From Fluviispira sanaruensis (GTDB lineage Bacteria; Bdellovibrionota_B; Oligoflexia; Silvanigrellales; Silvanigrellaceae): 64,000 nucleotides of DNA. The DNA lies in contig NZ_AP019368.1 of assembly GCF_004295685.1 (NCBI RefSeq), positions 3,177,501-3,241,500 on the forward strand. The letters run 5' to 3'. The notes under the pieces are model-generated. The model was not told the DNA's origin and did not search any database. It was given only the letters and a program-made list of their open reading frames with translations. A program made the position numbers and the translations under genes. This document shows positions 17,218 to 26,541 of this stretch, piece after piece (the first letter of the stretch is position 1; each line of letters opens with the position of its first letter).

Positions 17218-17919
17218 ATGAATAAAGTGTTTAAAGAAATAAGATCGATATTAACTATTATAGCAGTTATTTTTATTTTTAGATCGTCCATTTTAAATTG
17301 GTATGTCATACCGACTGGATCATTAATGCCTACATTAAAAGTAGGAGATCACGTTGTTGTCAATAAACTTTCTTATGGCATAATGTTACCGCTCATGCAA
17401 ACCCGTATATTCAGCTGGGATCAACCTAAAAGAGGTGATATCGTTGTCTTTGAAGGGCCTGAAACTGAAAAGAAAATCACATTAATTAAGCGGGTTGTAG
17501 GAGTAGGTGGCGATAGGGTCAAGTTTACAAATGGCATATTAACAGTTAATGGCATTCTCGCCAAACAGGAATTGCAAGCGGATCGCTCCATTCTTGAACG
17601 ACTTGGCGGAAATGAAAACCCAGACAATTTAAATTTATATATTGAATCCGGTTTCAGTAAATATCCACACTTTATTCTTAAAAAGAAATGGGGTGGAATA
17701 ACAGACAGTCAAACTCAAACTTGGGTTGTGCCAGAAGGTAAACTTTTATTAGTGGGTGACAATCGCGACAATTCTGAAGATGGACGTTTCTGGGGCTTTG
17801 TTGACGAAAAAAATATTTATGGCCGTGCTTTTGCCATTTCCTACTCCACTTATGACAAACCAGGATCATTCTTACCTGAATTTCGTAATGATCGTTGGTT
17901 TAAAGAAATCACGAATTGA
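17218..17919 (+). CDS. lepB: Signal peptidase I
   Basis: Membrane-bound Ser/Lys dyad protease that removes Sec and Tat signal peptides at the outer face of the inner membrane. One N-terminal transmembrane helix (about residues 8-22) leads into box B, VIPTGSLMPTLKVGD, with catalytic Ser35. Box C/D is GDIVVFEG...ITLIKRVVGVGGDR, with the general-base Lys91. Box E is LLVGDNRDNSEDGRFWGFV. The 56-residue Ser-Lys spacing and 233-residue length fit the single-helix form. A GAGG-type ribosome site precedes the ATG at 17218. Assignment is certain. Confidence 0.96.
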   Translation: MNKVFKEIRSILTIIAVIFIFRSSILNWYVIPTGSLMPTLKVGDHVVVNKLSYGIMLPLMQTRIFSWDQPKRGDIVVFEGPETEKKITLIKRVVGVGGDRVKFTNGILTVNGILAKQELQADRSILERLGGNENPDNLNLYIESGFSKYPHFILKKKWGGITDSQTQTWVVPEGKLLLVGDNRDNSEDGRFWGFVDEKNIYGRAFAISYSTYDKPGSFLPEFRNDRWFKEITN

Positions 17920-18045
17920 TTTCTTTTCTTAGAGACAAAATAAATCCATCCAAAGATCCTTATTGTTACCTTTTATTCAAAGTTGCAGCGCCGCGACCAA
18001 GGCTAAAAGAAGAGAAAGTCAAAGTAAGTAGAAGAGCCTGATCAA

Positions 18046-18077
18046 AAAGTCTTCTTGCTCAGCAGCAAGAAGACTTT
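18046..18077. repeat. 14-bp perfect inverted repeat
   Basis: AAAGTCTTCTTGCT (18046-18059) and its exact complement (18064-18077) enclose a CAGC tetraloop. No T-run follows on either strand, so it is not a standard terminator. It may be a transcript-end processing hairpin or the relic of a mobile repeat. I see no second copy in the window. Confidence 0.7.
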
Positions 18078-18189
18078 CCAGAACCTGGAAGCGTCTCGTT
18101 TGACAAAATGCTTAAAATATATCTTATAGTATATTCATTCCTATTCAATAAGTTGAAGCACAAAACCTAAAATAATAAATGAACTTTAA

Positions 18190-18288
18190 GGTTTATCGAA
18201 AGAAACCCGTAGTAAATTTGGCGGTAACGTACTTGTAACGAGACTGGTAGATGGTAAATTTAAAGTCATAGAAGTTTTGAACTCATAA
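18190..18288 (+). pseudogene. Possible 3' fragment of a lost gene
   Basis: A 32-codon frame between an upstream TAA and a TAA at 18286, without a start codon. Its product (SKFGGNVLVTRL, then DGKFKVIEVLNS) has a natural amino-acid pattern with alternating hydrophobic residues, as in a beta-rich C-terminus. No family recognised; may be chance. Confidence 0.2.
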
Positions 18289-18444
18289 AAAAATTTACGA
18301 TTAAGATATTACTAAAATAAAAGAATTAATATATGCAAATAAAAGCAATTAATTACACATTAAAATTCACATTCATAACGCATAAATTAATGTTTGAGTA
18401 ACTATATTTATTTGTAAATAAATAATTTCGAGGATTATTTATCT

Positions 18445-18966
18445 ATGCTCAATGATAATCATATGAACGAGAGTCATATTAACGAAACAGATACAGAAGG
18501 TTCTATCGATAATCGTTATCTTTGCTTCAGTCTTGGCCATGAACGATTTGCCATACCTCTTTTGCAGGTGCGAGAAGTCATTGGAGTGCCTGAATTTACT
18601 CGTATCCCTTATGCACCTAAATATTTCTGCGGAATTATGAATTTGCGTGGGAAAGTAATCAGTGTCATAGACTTAAGGGAAAAGCTCAATATCCAAAGCC
18701 GTGGAAAAGAAGAAAATTGCGTGATAGTTTGCAATTTAGATCATATTTTAATGGGTGCGCTTGTTGATTCCATCGATTTTGTTGCTAATATAAAAAAAGA
18801 AGAAATACTTGAAAAGCCAGAAACTCAAACAACTGTGCGAACCGATTTTATAAAAGGTTTGTACAATTATAAACATGAACTCATCGTCTTTTTACATTTA
18901 GCCAAGACATTAAGTATAGAAGATATATTACAAATACAAAAATCTAATGGAACTGAGCAAATATAG
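18445..18966 (+). CDS. cheW: CheW chemotaxis coupling protein
   Basis: The adaptor that links MCP receptors to the CheA kinase. In the 173-residue protein a ~25-residue polar N-terminal tail precedes the SH3-like CheW fold: YLCFSLGHERFAIPLLQVREVIG, then FTRIPYAPKYFCGIMNLRGKVISVIDLREKL, the classical NLRG..IPVIDL motif. VCNLDHILMGALVDSIDFVANI and FIKGLYNYKHELIVFLHL complete the second sub-barrel. It is the first gene of a four-gene operon, has a GAGGATT ribosome site, and its stop codon lies inside the start region of the next gene. No alternative call is needed. Confidence 0.95.
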   Translation: MLNDNHMNESHINETDTEGSIDNRYLCFSLGHERFAIPLLQVREVIGVPEFTRIPYAPKYFCGIMNLRGKVISVIDLREKLNIQSRGKEENCVIVCNLDHILMGALVDSIDFVANIKKEEILEKPETQTTVRTDFIKGLYNYKHELIVFLHLAKTLSIEDILQIQKSNGTEQI

Positions 18967-21340
18967 GAAATTTATGGAGCAGGCAGAAGAGCTCATCATA
19001 CATGGAATATTAAAACTCACCCATGCAGAAACGGGAATGGTGTTAACTGAAGAAAATAAAAATATGCTTGAATCACGCATTAAAAAAAGAATGATAAATT
19101 TAGGAATTGATACGCTTTATCAATATGATCTTTACCTTAAAAAGAATTTAGAAGCTGAAAAACCATCGCTTATTTCTTTACTCACAACTCATCATTCTTA
19201 CTTTTTTAGAGAATATTTTCATTTTGAAGAAATTGAGACGAAATATCTTGATAGTTTACTCGAAAAAAATAATCAACAAGAATTACAAATTTGGAGCGCA
19301 GCATGTAGCCAAGGACAAGAGCCTTATTCAATCGCAATGCTGATGGAGAAATTAAAAAAACAAAAAAAATACAGTAACTTAAACTATAAAATCTTAGCGA
19401 GTGATATTGATCAAGAGTCAATTAATTTTGCTAAAAATGGGGTTTATTATTTTAAAGATATTGAGAAAATTCCAAAAGTTTATATAACAGGTAATTGGCA
19501 AAGAGGCATAGGTGAATTAAGCCCGTATGTTAAAATTAAAGATCATATTAAACAAAAAATTGAATTCAAGAAAATTAACTTGCTTGATTCAATGTCATTA
19601 TTTTCTAACAAAATTTTTGACATAATATTTTGTAGAAATGTTTTAATATATTTTAATACCGATCAAATAAATAAAATAATAAAAAGCATTTTAAAGTATC
19701 TCAAACCTAATGGTATTCTTATTCTTGGAATTAGCGAATCTATAAATAAAAATGAATTAATGCTAAACTTAATAGACAAATCCATTTATATGCATTTAGA
19801 GTTTACAAACTCATTGAGTGAAGAAGAAATAATAGCTATCCCTGAAAAAAAACTTATTCGTGTTTTCTGTATCGATGATTCCGTAACAATTCTTAGACAA
19901 CTAGAAAGAATATTAACAAATGAACGTGGATTCAAAATTGTAGGAACAGCTTCCTCTGCAGCGGAAGCTCGCTGCTCTATAAGCAACTTGCCAACTATTG
20001 ACGTCGTTATTTTAGATCTCTATTTACCAGATGAATCCGGTATTGACTATCTGAAATCGATTCCTAACATAGACAAACATCCCCCCGTACTTATTATGAG
20101 TTCAGTAGAACGTGATAGCAATCAAATGGCACTCGAGGCTCTCAAATATGGAGCTGTCGACTATGTCGAGAAAATTGGCCTTGAAAACATCAAGAAATTG
20201 AGTGATGAGTTGTGTTTTAAAATTGAAACAATTTATATTGAAAACAAAGATAATAATAAAATTATTCAAAAAAACACCCATTCTAAAAAAGAAAAAATAA
20301 AAATATTAATAGTTGAAGACTCAGAAACAATTCGTTATCAAATCAAAAAAATGCTTTCTGCAAATAATGATTTAGAAGTTATAGCAGAACTCAGCGATCC
20401 TTTACTAATTGAGGAAACTATTGAAAAATATAAACCCGATGTCTTAACACTTGATATTAAACTCCCAAAAATGAATGGGGTTGAAGTTCTAAAAAAACTG
20501 ATACCTAAAAGAAAAATACCGACAATAATTGTCAGCTCACTCAATATGAATGAAGGCTCTTTGGTCATGGATGCTTTAGCATATGGAGCTGTTGATTATT
20601 TTCAAAAGCCTGAGCTAGCACGAATGGAAGAAGAGGCAAATATATTAATTGAAAAAATTCTCAATGCAAAAAATGCGCGAATTCGGGTTTATGATAAAAA
20701 AGGCACAGCAAAATCAAAATCTCAAACTGGAATAGTTGATAAAAATTTCTTGATTTGTATTGGTTCTTCTACAGGCGGAACAGAAGCAATCAAATATATT
20801 TTACAGGATTTACCTGAAAATATTCCGCCTATTCTTATTGTCCAACATATTCCAAAAATCTTTTCCGCCGCCTTTGCTCAAAGTCTCAATGCGCTTTGTC
20901 CATTTGAAGTGGTAGAAGCCAAAAATAACGATATCATTTATGCAAATAAAGTTTATATCGCTCCGGGCAGTTTCCAAATGAAAGTTGAACGAATACAGGA
21001 TAAACTCGTTATTAAAATCTTTGACAGTACAAATGGACTCATCCACAGACCCTCTATCGATGTACTCTTTCACTCAGTTGCTAATCTTGGCCTTAGAAAA
21101 ACAATGGGCATAATTCTCACGGGTATGGGCTCTGATGGAGCTAAGGGCCTTAAACATCTTAAAGAAACAGGTGCCATTACCATTGCGCAAAATGAAGCCA
21201 GTTGCGTGATTTTTGGCATGCCGAAAGAAGCAATCAATTTGAATGCGGTAGATTATATTGAGCCGCTAGAAAGTATTTCAAATAGAATTACAAATATAAT
21301 CTCATCAAAGCAGCAGAGTGCTAGAATTATTAAAAACTAG
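18947..21340 (+). CDS. CheR-REC-REC-CheB fusion protein
   Basis: Adaptation enzymes and response regulators on one 797-residue chain (numbered from 18947; an ATG at 18974 with AGGAAA in front is the likelier start). Residues ~10-290 are a CheR MCP-glutamate methyltransferase: TTHHSYFFRE, IWSAACSQGQEPYSIAM (SAM site) and IFCRNVLIYF. Residues ~303-425 are a receiver with Asp310/311, phospho-acceptor Asp357, a Ser pair and Lys409. Residues ~450-570 are a second complete receiver: VEDSE, Asp503 in TLDIKLPKMNG, and FQKP. Residues ~600-797 are the CheB methylesterase with Ser608 (SSTGG), His634 (QHIP) and Asp730 (GMGSDGA), at the same 26- and 96-residue spacings as the Salmonella triad. Opposing activities thus share one polypeptide. 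All active residues are present. It overlaps cheW by 20 bases. Confidence 0.93.
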   Translation: MELSKYRKFMEQAEELIIHGILKLTHAETGMVLTEENKNMLESRIKKRMINLGIDTLYQYDLYLKKNLEAEKPSLISLLTTHHSYFFREYFHFEEIETKYLDSLLEKNNQQELQIWSAACSQGQEPYSIAMLMEKLKKQKKYSNLNYKILASDIDQESINFAKNGVYYFKDIEKIPKVYITGNWQRGIGELSPYVKIKDHIKQKIEFKKINLLDSMSLFSNKIFDIIFCRNVLIYFNTDQINKIIKSILKYLKPNGILILGISESINKNELMLNLIDKSIYMHLEFTNSLSEEEIIAIPEKKLIRVFCIDDSVTILRQLERILTNERGFKIVGTASSAAEARCSISNLPTIDVVILDLYLPDESGIDYLKSIPNIDKHPPVLIMSSVERDSNQMALEALKYGAVDYVEKIGLENIKKLSDELCFKIETIYIENKDNNKIIQKNTHSKKEKIKILIVEDSETIRYQIKKMLSANNDLEVIAELSDPLLIEETIEKYKPDVLTLDIKLPKMNGVEVLKKLIPKRKIPTIIVSSLNMNEGSLVMDALAYGAVDYFQKPELARMEEEANILIEKILNAKNARIRVYDKKGTAKSKSQTGIVDKNFLICIGSSTGGTEAIKYILQDLPENIPPILIVQHIPKIFSAAFAQSLNALCPFEVVEAKNNDIIYANKVYIAPGSFQMKVERIQDKLVIKIFDSTNGLIHRPSIDVLFHSVANLGLRKTMGIILTGMGSDGAKGLKHLKETGAITIAQNEASCVIFGMPKEAINLNAVDYIEPLESISNRITNIISSKQQSARIIKN

Positions 21341-21359
21341 TTTTAGTTGGAGAGCAATT

Positions 21360-23117
21360 ATGGTCAAAAAAAGCAGTAAATCAAATAAAAATGATGACAA
21401 TATCGATAACGAGATGCATAAAATTTTCTTCCAAGAAGCAGCTGTTAATTGTGAAGAATCTGAAAAGAATTATTTAGCTATGTCGACAGATCCTACAAAT
21501 GAAACAATAGAGCAAGCAATGCGTTTATCGCATAATCTAAAAGGCAGTGCAAAAGCAGTGGGCTTTTATGATATCTCCGATATTCTTCATAATGTTGAAG
21601 AAGTATTGTTATTATTTAAGAATAATTTAATCGGATTCAGCCAAGAGTTTATAACATTACTACTCGAATGCAATGATAGAGTTAAATACATTGTTGAAAA
21701 ACTAAAAAACGACCCTTCATACAAAGCAAATTATGAAGATATTTTATTAAAAATAAATGAATATAAAACAAAGTCTCCTTCTCTCCCTGTAGACAATGTT
21801 CTAGTCGATGACATAACATTTCTAGACGAAGTTGAAATAGAAAAAAAAGAAAATGTAGAAGAAATAGTTCTCAATACAACAAAAAGAAAAGCTAAAAAAA
21901 TAGAAGATGCGGATGAAATGATTCGGGTTTCAATTGGAAAAGTCAATCAATTGCAAGAATATATTGGTGAATTGGTGATTTTAGAAAGCATGTTAAAGGA
22001 GCAGTTAAAAATTGACTCTTCAAATGCATTGAAAAATCTTTTTCGCCAGATGGACAAAATAACAAAGGAAGTGCAAGACAATGTCATGAGTCTCCGCTTG
22101 GTTCCTATACTGCCTGTTTTTCAAAAACTTATGCGTACCTCACGTGATATTTCAATTGAAATAAATAAAAAAATAATCACTGAATTCAATGGAGATAATA
22201 CAGAGATTGATAAATCTATTTTAGATGAAATTTCCGATCCACTTATTCATATGATGCGCAATGCCATAGATCATGGAATAGAAAATGCTGAAGAGAGAGC
22301 TGCAAAAGGGAAAGATCCTGAAGGAAAAATTACTGTTTCTGCAATGCACGAAGGACGTTTTCTGGTGATAAAATTTGCCGATGATGGCAAAGGGCTCGAT
22401 CCTGCATTAATAAAACAAAAAGCTATCGAAAAAGGGTTAATAGATAAAGACACAATTTTAAGTACTGACAAATGCTTCGATCTCATATTTTTACCCGGTT
22501 TTTCAACCAAAGCGATCACAACAGATATCTCGGGCCGTGGATTTGGCATGGATATTGTGAAAAATAATATTGAAAATATAGGTGGGAATATACAAATAAT
22601 CTCCGAAATAAATAAAGGAACAGAGTTCATAATAAGAATACCTTTATCAATTGGTATCCTCGATGCATTTATTGTTCAAGTTAAAGAAGAAAAATATGTT
22701 ATCCCTGTTCAGCAGGTCAGAGAAAGCATCAGTTTTAAAAAAAGTAATATTAATCATGTCCAAGGATTGGGCGATATTCTCACCCTCCGAGAAGAAGAAA
22801 TACCTATTTATCATTTAGGCTATGGCCTCAGTACGCCCAAATACCAGCAAAATACGAATGAAGAAAAAGTCATCATGATTTTACAAAATAGAGATAAAAA
22901 ACTAGGTGTTGTTGTAGATAATATCATAAACATACAATCAGTCGTAACAAAAACATTTGGTGATGAATTGCGCTGCGAACAAGGAATAACAGGCGGAGTT
23001 ATACTTGGTGACGGAATACCTGTACCCATAATTGAAATCGCTGACTTGATTGAAGGAAATGAATTCAAGAAAAATATTGCAAAATTCTCATCAAACAATT
23101 CACAAAAGGATAATTGA
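21360..23117 (+). CDS. cheA: CheA chemotaxis histidine kinase
   Basis: 585 residues from the ATG at 21360, which has GGAG in front; an upstream in-frame ATG at 21318 lies within the previous gene and lacks a ribosome site. The P1/Hpt domain carries the phosphorylated His58 in MRLSHNLKGSAKAVGF. There is only a short linker where P2 (CheY/CheB docking) would be, then P3 dimerisation, and P4 ATPase with HMMRNAIDHGIENAEER (N-box), FADDGKGLD (G1) and ISGRGFGMDIV (G2). P5 is a CheW-like domain at the C-terminus (IPVQQVRESISF, IPIYHLGYG). No receiver is attached. Phosphate presumably goes to the two receivers of the preceding fusion, with no P2 to help. Confidence 0.95.
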   Translation: MVKKSSKSNKNDDNIDNEMHKIFFQEAAVNCEESEKNYLAMSTDPTNETIEQAMRLSHNLKGSAKAVGFYDISDILHNVEEVLLLFKNNLIGFSQEFITLLLECNDRVKYIVEKLKNDPSYKANYEDILLKINEYKTKSPSLPVDNVLVDDITFLDEVEIEKKENVEEIVLNTTKRKAKKIEDADEMIRVSIGKVNQLQEYIGELVILESMLKEQLKIDSSNALKNLFRQMDKITKEVQDNVMSLRLVPILPVFQKLMRTSRDISIEINKKIITEFNGDNTEIDKSILDEISDPLIHMMRNAIDHGIENAEERAAKGKDPEGKITVSAMHEGRFLVIKFADDGKGLDPALIKQKAIEKGLIDKDTILSTDKCFDLIFLPGFSTKAITTDISGRGFGMDIVKNNIENIGGNIQIISEINKGTEFIIRIPLSIGILDAFIVQVKEEKYVIPVQQVRESISFKKSNINHVQGLGDILTLREEEIPIYHLGYGLSTPKYQQNTNEEKVIMILQNRDKKLGVVVDNIINIQSVVTKTFGDELRCEQGITGGVILGDGIPVPIIEIADLIEGNEFKKNIAKFSSNNSQKDN

Positions 23118-23120
23118 TTT

Positions 23121-25274
23121 ATGTTTAAAACTTCATATGGACTCAAAGTAAAAATAGCATTTATCTGTATTAGCATAGCTGTGATCAGTTCTGTATTCTC
23201 TTTATTTTTAATATTTACGGGTTTAAATGACCAAGAAGATCTTATTAAAGATCAACTTATGCTTATTTCTAAGTCGATTAGCAATTCTATCCAGGATCAA
23301 TTCTATGAGCGTTACTTAGGGACAACAGCAATTTCTGGGCGAGTGAATGGTTTTAAACTTAATAGCTCGGAAGCAATCGATCAACTCAATAAATATGTAG
23401 ACAATTATCAGATATATGAATTGGTTTTAATCTGCGATTTTAATGGTAATTTACTCGCTGCAAACTCTAAAGATAAAGAAGGAAAACCTTTAAATGTAGA
23501 ATATTTGTATAAATATAATTTTCGAAGTGAAAGTTGGTTTAATGCTGTATTACAAAAAAAATGGACCGAAGATAAAAGTAAAGGACTTGAAGGTGTGCAT
23601 TTTGAAGATCCGAACTTTTATTCATATATCGATGAAACTTTTAAAGGAAAAAAGTTTTTCAATGCTTTATCCACTTATATTTATAATGCAAATGGCCAAC
23701 CCATTGCGATAGTCGCTAACTTTGTCAATTTCGAATGGGCAGAGAATTCACTTCTTCGCTTGTATGCTGATTTCGAAAGAACCAATTGGAAAAGTGCGCA
23801 AATAAACTTATTAGATAAATCAGGAACGTTGATAATTGACTATTCACCTGTTCTGAACAATTGGAACAAAGAAATTCTCCACGATGACAAAGTCCTTAAA
23901 AAGTTAAACCTCGCAGAACGAGGCAATGTGGCTGCAATTGCAGCCCAAAAAGGGGGTGAAGGGAGCACGGAAACGCTCAATGTCAGAAGGCAGGTCAAAC
24001 AGTTAGCAGGATTTACCCAAGTCACTGGCAAGAAATTTGTTGATGATATTGGTTGGAAAATATTGCTGCAAATTGATCGGAGTGAAATATATTCCAATAT
24101 CAATTTTGTAAAAAATCTATTTATGACACTTTTTGCTATTGTTGTCACAACCACGATTATAGTGAGCTTACTTTTTAGCACACGATTAAGTAAAAGATTA
24201 CTCGATCTCACACAATTGCTGAGCAGCAGCAATAATGTTTTAAATAGAACTGCACAAGAGATGGCTTCCTCGAGTGAACAACTCTCAACTTCTGCCAACG
24301 AACAAGCCGCATCCTTGCAAGAAACAGTTTCAAGTTTAAATGAAATCAACTCGATGGTGACAAAGACATCGGATATGGCCAATGTATCGAAGAATAAATC
24401 TGAAATAAGTAAAAACACAGTCAATTCTGGGAAAATCGCCATTGATAAAATGCTCAATGCCATTCAAAATATTAAAGTAAGCAATGACGCTGTCTTAAAC
24501 ACGGTTAATCAAGGTAACAGAAAAATTGCAGATATTGTAAAGGTGATCAGCGAAATTGAAAACAAAACGAAAGTAATTAATGAAATTGTTTTTCAAACTA
24601 AACTCTTGTCTTTTAATGCCAGTGTCGAAGCTGCGCGTGCAGGAGAACATGGCAAAGGATTTTCTGTCGTTGCCCAAGAGGTTGGGAATTTAGCACAGAT
24701 GAGTGGTAATTCTGCCAGAGAAATTTCACAAATGCTCGACTCGAGCATCAGTAAAGTCAAAGCAATCTCCGACGAAATCGAAACAGAAATCGAAAAAATT
24801 ATTCATGAATGTAAATTACGCGTTGATGAAGGAGAAAACGTCAGCCGCGATTGTGCAGATAAATTTGAAAAGATATTAACCACAAGTGAAGAGATAAACT
24901 CTTTAATAAATGACATTGCCTCATCCGCTAAAGAACAAGCCAAAGGTCTCACAGAAATAAATAAATCGATGCATGAAATAGATGGAATCACTCATCAGAA
25001 TGCAATGGCAGCCCAGGAAACTTCGAAAGCGTCTCTTGCGCTCATAAAACAAGGTCAGGAGATCCATGATATCTCAAATGATTTACATGAAATCATCCAA
25101 GGATACACAATTGATAAAGTCAACTCAAAAGTAAATTATCCACCGAATTCTGGTGGAGAGTCATTTCGGCAAAGTGAATATAAAGTTGAGCATGAGAAAA
25201 AGCAAAAGAAACACACACCCATACCTGAAGATAAAGTACCATCAGCGAGTGATCCGCGATTTGAAGACTTGTAA
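23121..25274 (+). CDS. Methyl-accepting chemotaxis protein, dCache-type, without HAMP
   Basis: A 717-residue receptor. TM1 is at about residues 8-30, a ~300-residue periplasmic double-Cache-like sensor follows (ELVLICDFNGNLLAAN, then INLLDKSGTLIIDYSP), and TM2 lies near 333-353. The chain then enters the coiled-coil signalling domain almost at once (STRLSKRLLDLTQ...ANEQAASLQETVSSLNEI); no room is left for a HAMP module. The conserved hairpin tip is VFQTKLLSFNASVEAARAGE followed by FSVVAQEVGNLA. The Gln/Glu-rich stretches either side are candidate methylation sites for the fused CheR/CheB. A ~45-residue polar tail ends in PRFEDL and might tether the fusion protein. It is the last gene of the operon, three bases after cheA. 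Confidence 0.92.
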   Translation: MFKTSYGLKVKIAFICISIAVISSVFSLFLIFTGLNDQEDLIKDQLMLISKSISNSIQDQFYERYLGTTAISGRVNGFKLNSSEAIDQLNKYVDNYQIYELVLICDFNGNLLAANSKDKEGKPLNVEYLYKYNFRSESWFNAVLQKKWTEDKSKGLEGVHFEDPNFYSYIDETFKGKKFFNALSTYIYNANGQPIAIVANFVNFEWAENSLLRLYADFERTNWKSAQINLLDKSGTLIIDYSPVLNNWNKEILHDDKVLKKLNLAERGNVAAIAAQKGGEGSTETLNVRRQVKQLAGFTQVTGKKFVDDIGWKILLQIDRSEIYSNINFVKNLFMTLFAIVVTTTIIVSLLFSTRLSKRLLDLTQLLSSSNNVLNRTAQEMASSSEQLSTSANEQAASLQETVSSLNEINSMVTKTSDMANVSKNKSEISKNTVNSGKIAIDKMLNAIQNIKVSNDAVLNTVNQGNRKIADIVKVISEIENKTKVINEIVFQTKLLSFNASVEAARAGEHGKGFSVVAQEVGNLAQMSGNSAREISQMLDSSISKVKAISDEIETEIEKIIHECKLRVDEGENVSRDCADKFEKILTTSEEINSLINDIASSAKEQAKGLTEINKSMHEIDGITHQNAMAAQETSKASLALIKQGQEIHDISNDLHEIIQGYTIDKVNSKVNYPPNSGGESFRQSEYKVEHEKKQKKHTPIPEDKVPSASDPRFEDL

Positions 25275-25311
25275 CTTTAACTTAGAAAAGCATTGTCTCT
25301 GAATGAAAAAT

Positions 25312-26541
25312 TCAAAATCTTACTTTGCTCAATGCCTTTAATGAAAATAATGAAACAATTAAAAAGAGCGCAGAGGACACTATTACTAATTCGCGAAAAT
25401 ACTCTGCTGATCCACCAAATAGGGCAAGAGCTAAACCTGAAATAGGCATAAAAATAAAATTAAGTAACAGTATAATACCAATTGCACTTGAAAAAACATC
25501 TTTTGGTATGAGAGTGACTCGCACAGTCCGCATATACACTGTATAAAATCCATCTGCTAGAAAAAGACCCGCATATAATAAGCCATAAAGCCAAAAATTA
25601 TGAGCCATCGGAATACTTATATTACAAATAAAGAATAAAACTACTCCCAAAAATCCTAAAGAGATTAAACTAAACTTTTTTAAATAATAAGGGATAATAA
25701 TAAAGCCAATTAATCCTAACACACCGGCTGCGGTTCCGAGCACCCCTGCCATTTGAGCCGTACTGCCAAGCCCTTCTTTTAAATACCCCGCACTGCCTGA
25801 CAGAACGATGCCAATGGAAAAATTCATTGCAATAGAAATTGCAATCAATGCCAAGATATTTTTTGATTTTAAGACAAACAATATCCCTTCACTTAATTGT
25901 TGCAAAGTTAACTTATGTAAAATTTTAAAGTCAATATTTTTAATATCATCAAGAGAAGCATTTTTTATCAGTTTACTTTGACTCGAAAATAAAAAACTGC
26001 TGAGAAATATAAACGATAAACATAAAATAAATGCAGTTGGACTAAAAATAATTAAGAGAAGTGCCGCAAGCCTGGGTGCTATTATTTGCGTGCCAAGATC
26101 GAGACCTTGTAAAAGAGTGTGTAACTTTGGCAAATCATGTAACGACACCAAACGAGGCGCTAAAGATTCAAAAGAAACAAAAGCCATTTCATGAAAAAAT
26201 CCAACAGCACCGCCTAATATTCCAAAAATCAATGCAATTGTTGAGATAGAATTGAGGGGAAATAGCAAAATAAAACCCGCCAGTAATGTAAGCATAAAGC
26301 GAACAATATCTGAGCTTAAAAGCAATCTTCGTGGCCCAAAAATATCTGCGGCGGCTCCACTCAACGGCATAGCAATCAAGCGCGGAATCCATTCGATGGC
26401 AAATGCCATACCAGAAGCAGACATACTCCCTGTCAATTGAAAAACCAAAATGGGGATACCATAAACCAAAGCTTGATCCCCAAGAGAACTGCAAAACCTA
26501 ACTGTTAATATAGGGAGAAGTTTTTTCATAGATGCTTTCAT
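25312..26541 (-). CDS. MFS exporter (EntS-like)
   Basis: A 409-residue transporter with twelve predicted helices. The N-terminus RFCSSLGDQALVYGIPILVFQLTGS and the loop GAAADIFGPRRLLLSSD correspond to the MFS signature between TM2 and TM3 in the EntS/MFS_3 group of efflux proteins. It is the last gene of a minus-strand cluster with two ATP-grasp genes and an oxidase-like gene, and overlaps the preceding gene by 44 bases (ATG at 26541 or 26529). Export of the cluster's peptide-like product, or self-resistance to it, is the natural reading. The transporter itself looks intact, unlike two of its neighbours. Confidence 0.8.
   Translation of the reverse strand: MKASMKKLLPILTVRFCSSLGDQALVYGIPILVFQLTGSMSASGMAFAIEWIPRLIAMPLSGAAADIFGPRRLLLSSDIVRFMLTLLAGFILLFPLNSISTIALIFGILGGAVGFFHEMAFVSFESLAPRLVSLHDLPKLHTLLQGLDLGTQIIAPRLAALLLIIFSPTAFILCLSFIFLSSFLFSSQSKLIKNASLDDIKNIDFKILHKLTLQQLSEGILFVLKSKNILALIAISIAMNFSIGIVLSGSAGYLKEGLGSTAQMAGVLGTAAGVLGLIGFIIIPYYLKKFSLISLGFLGVVLFFICNISIPMAHNFWLYGLLYAGLFLADGFYTVYMRTVRVTLIPKDVFSSAIGIILLLNFIFMPISGLALALFGGSAEYFRELVIVSSALFLIVSLFSLKALSKVRF

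Larger units (their letters stand above)
17920..18444. other. Gene-free stretch with a strong hairpin and a coding-like fragment
   Basis: About 525 bases between lepB and the chemotaxis operon. It contains a 14-bp perfect hairpin (18046-18077), a small CCAG/CTGG hairpin right after it (18078-18088), and an unrecognised coding-like fragment at 18190-18288. The last ~150 bases are AT-rich and presumably hold the cheW promoter. Confidence 0.5.
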
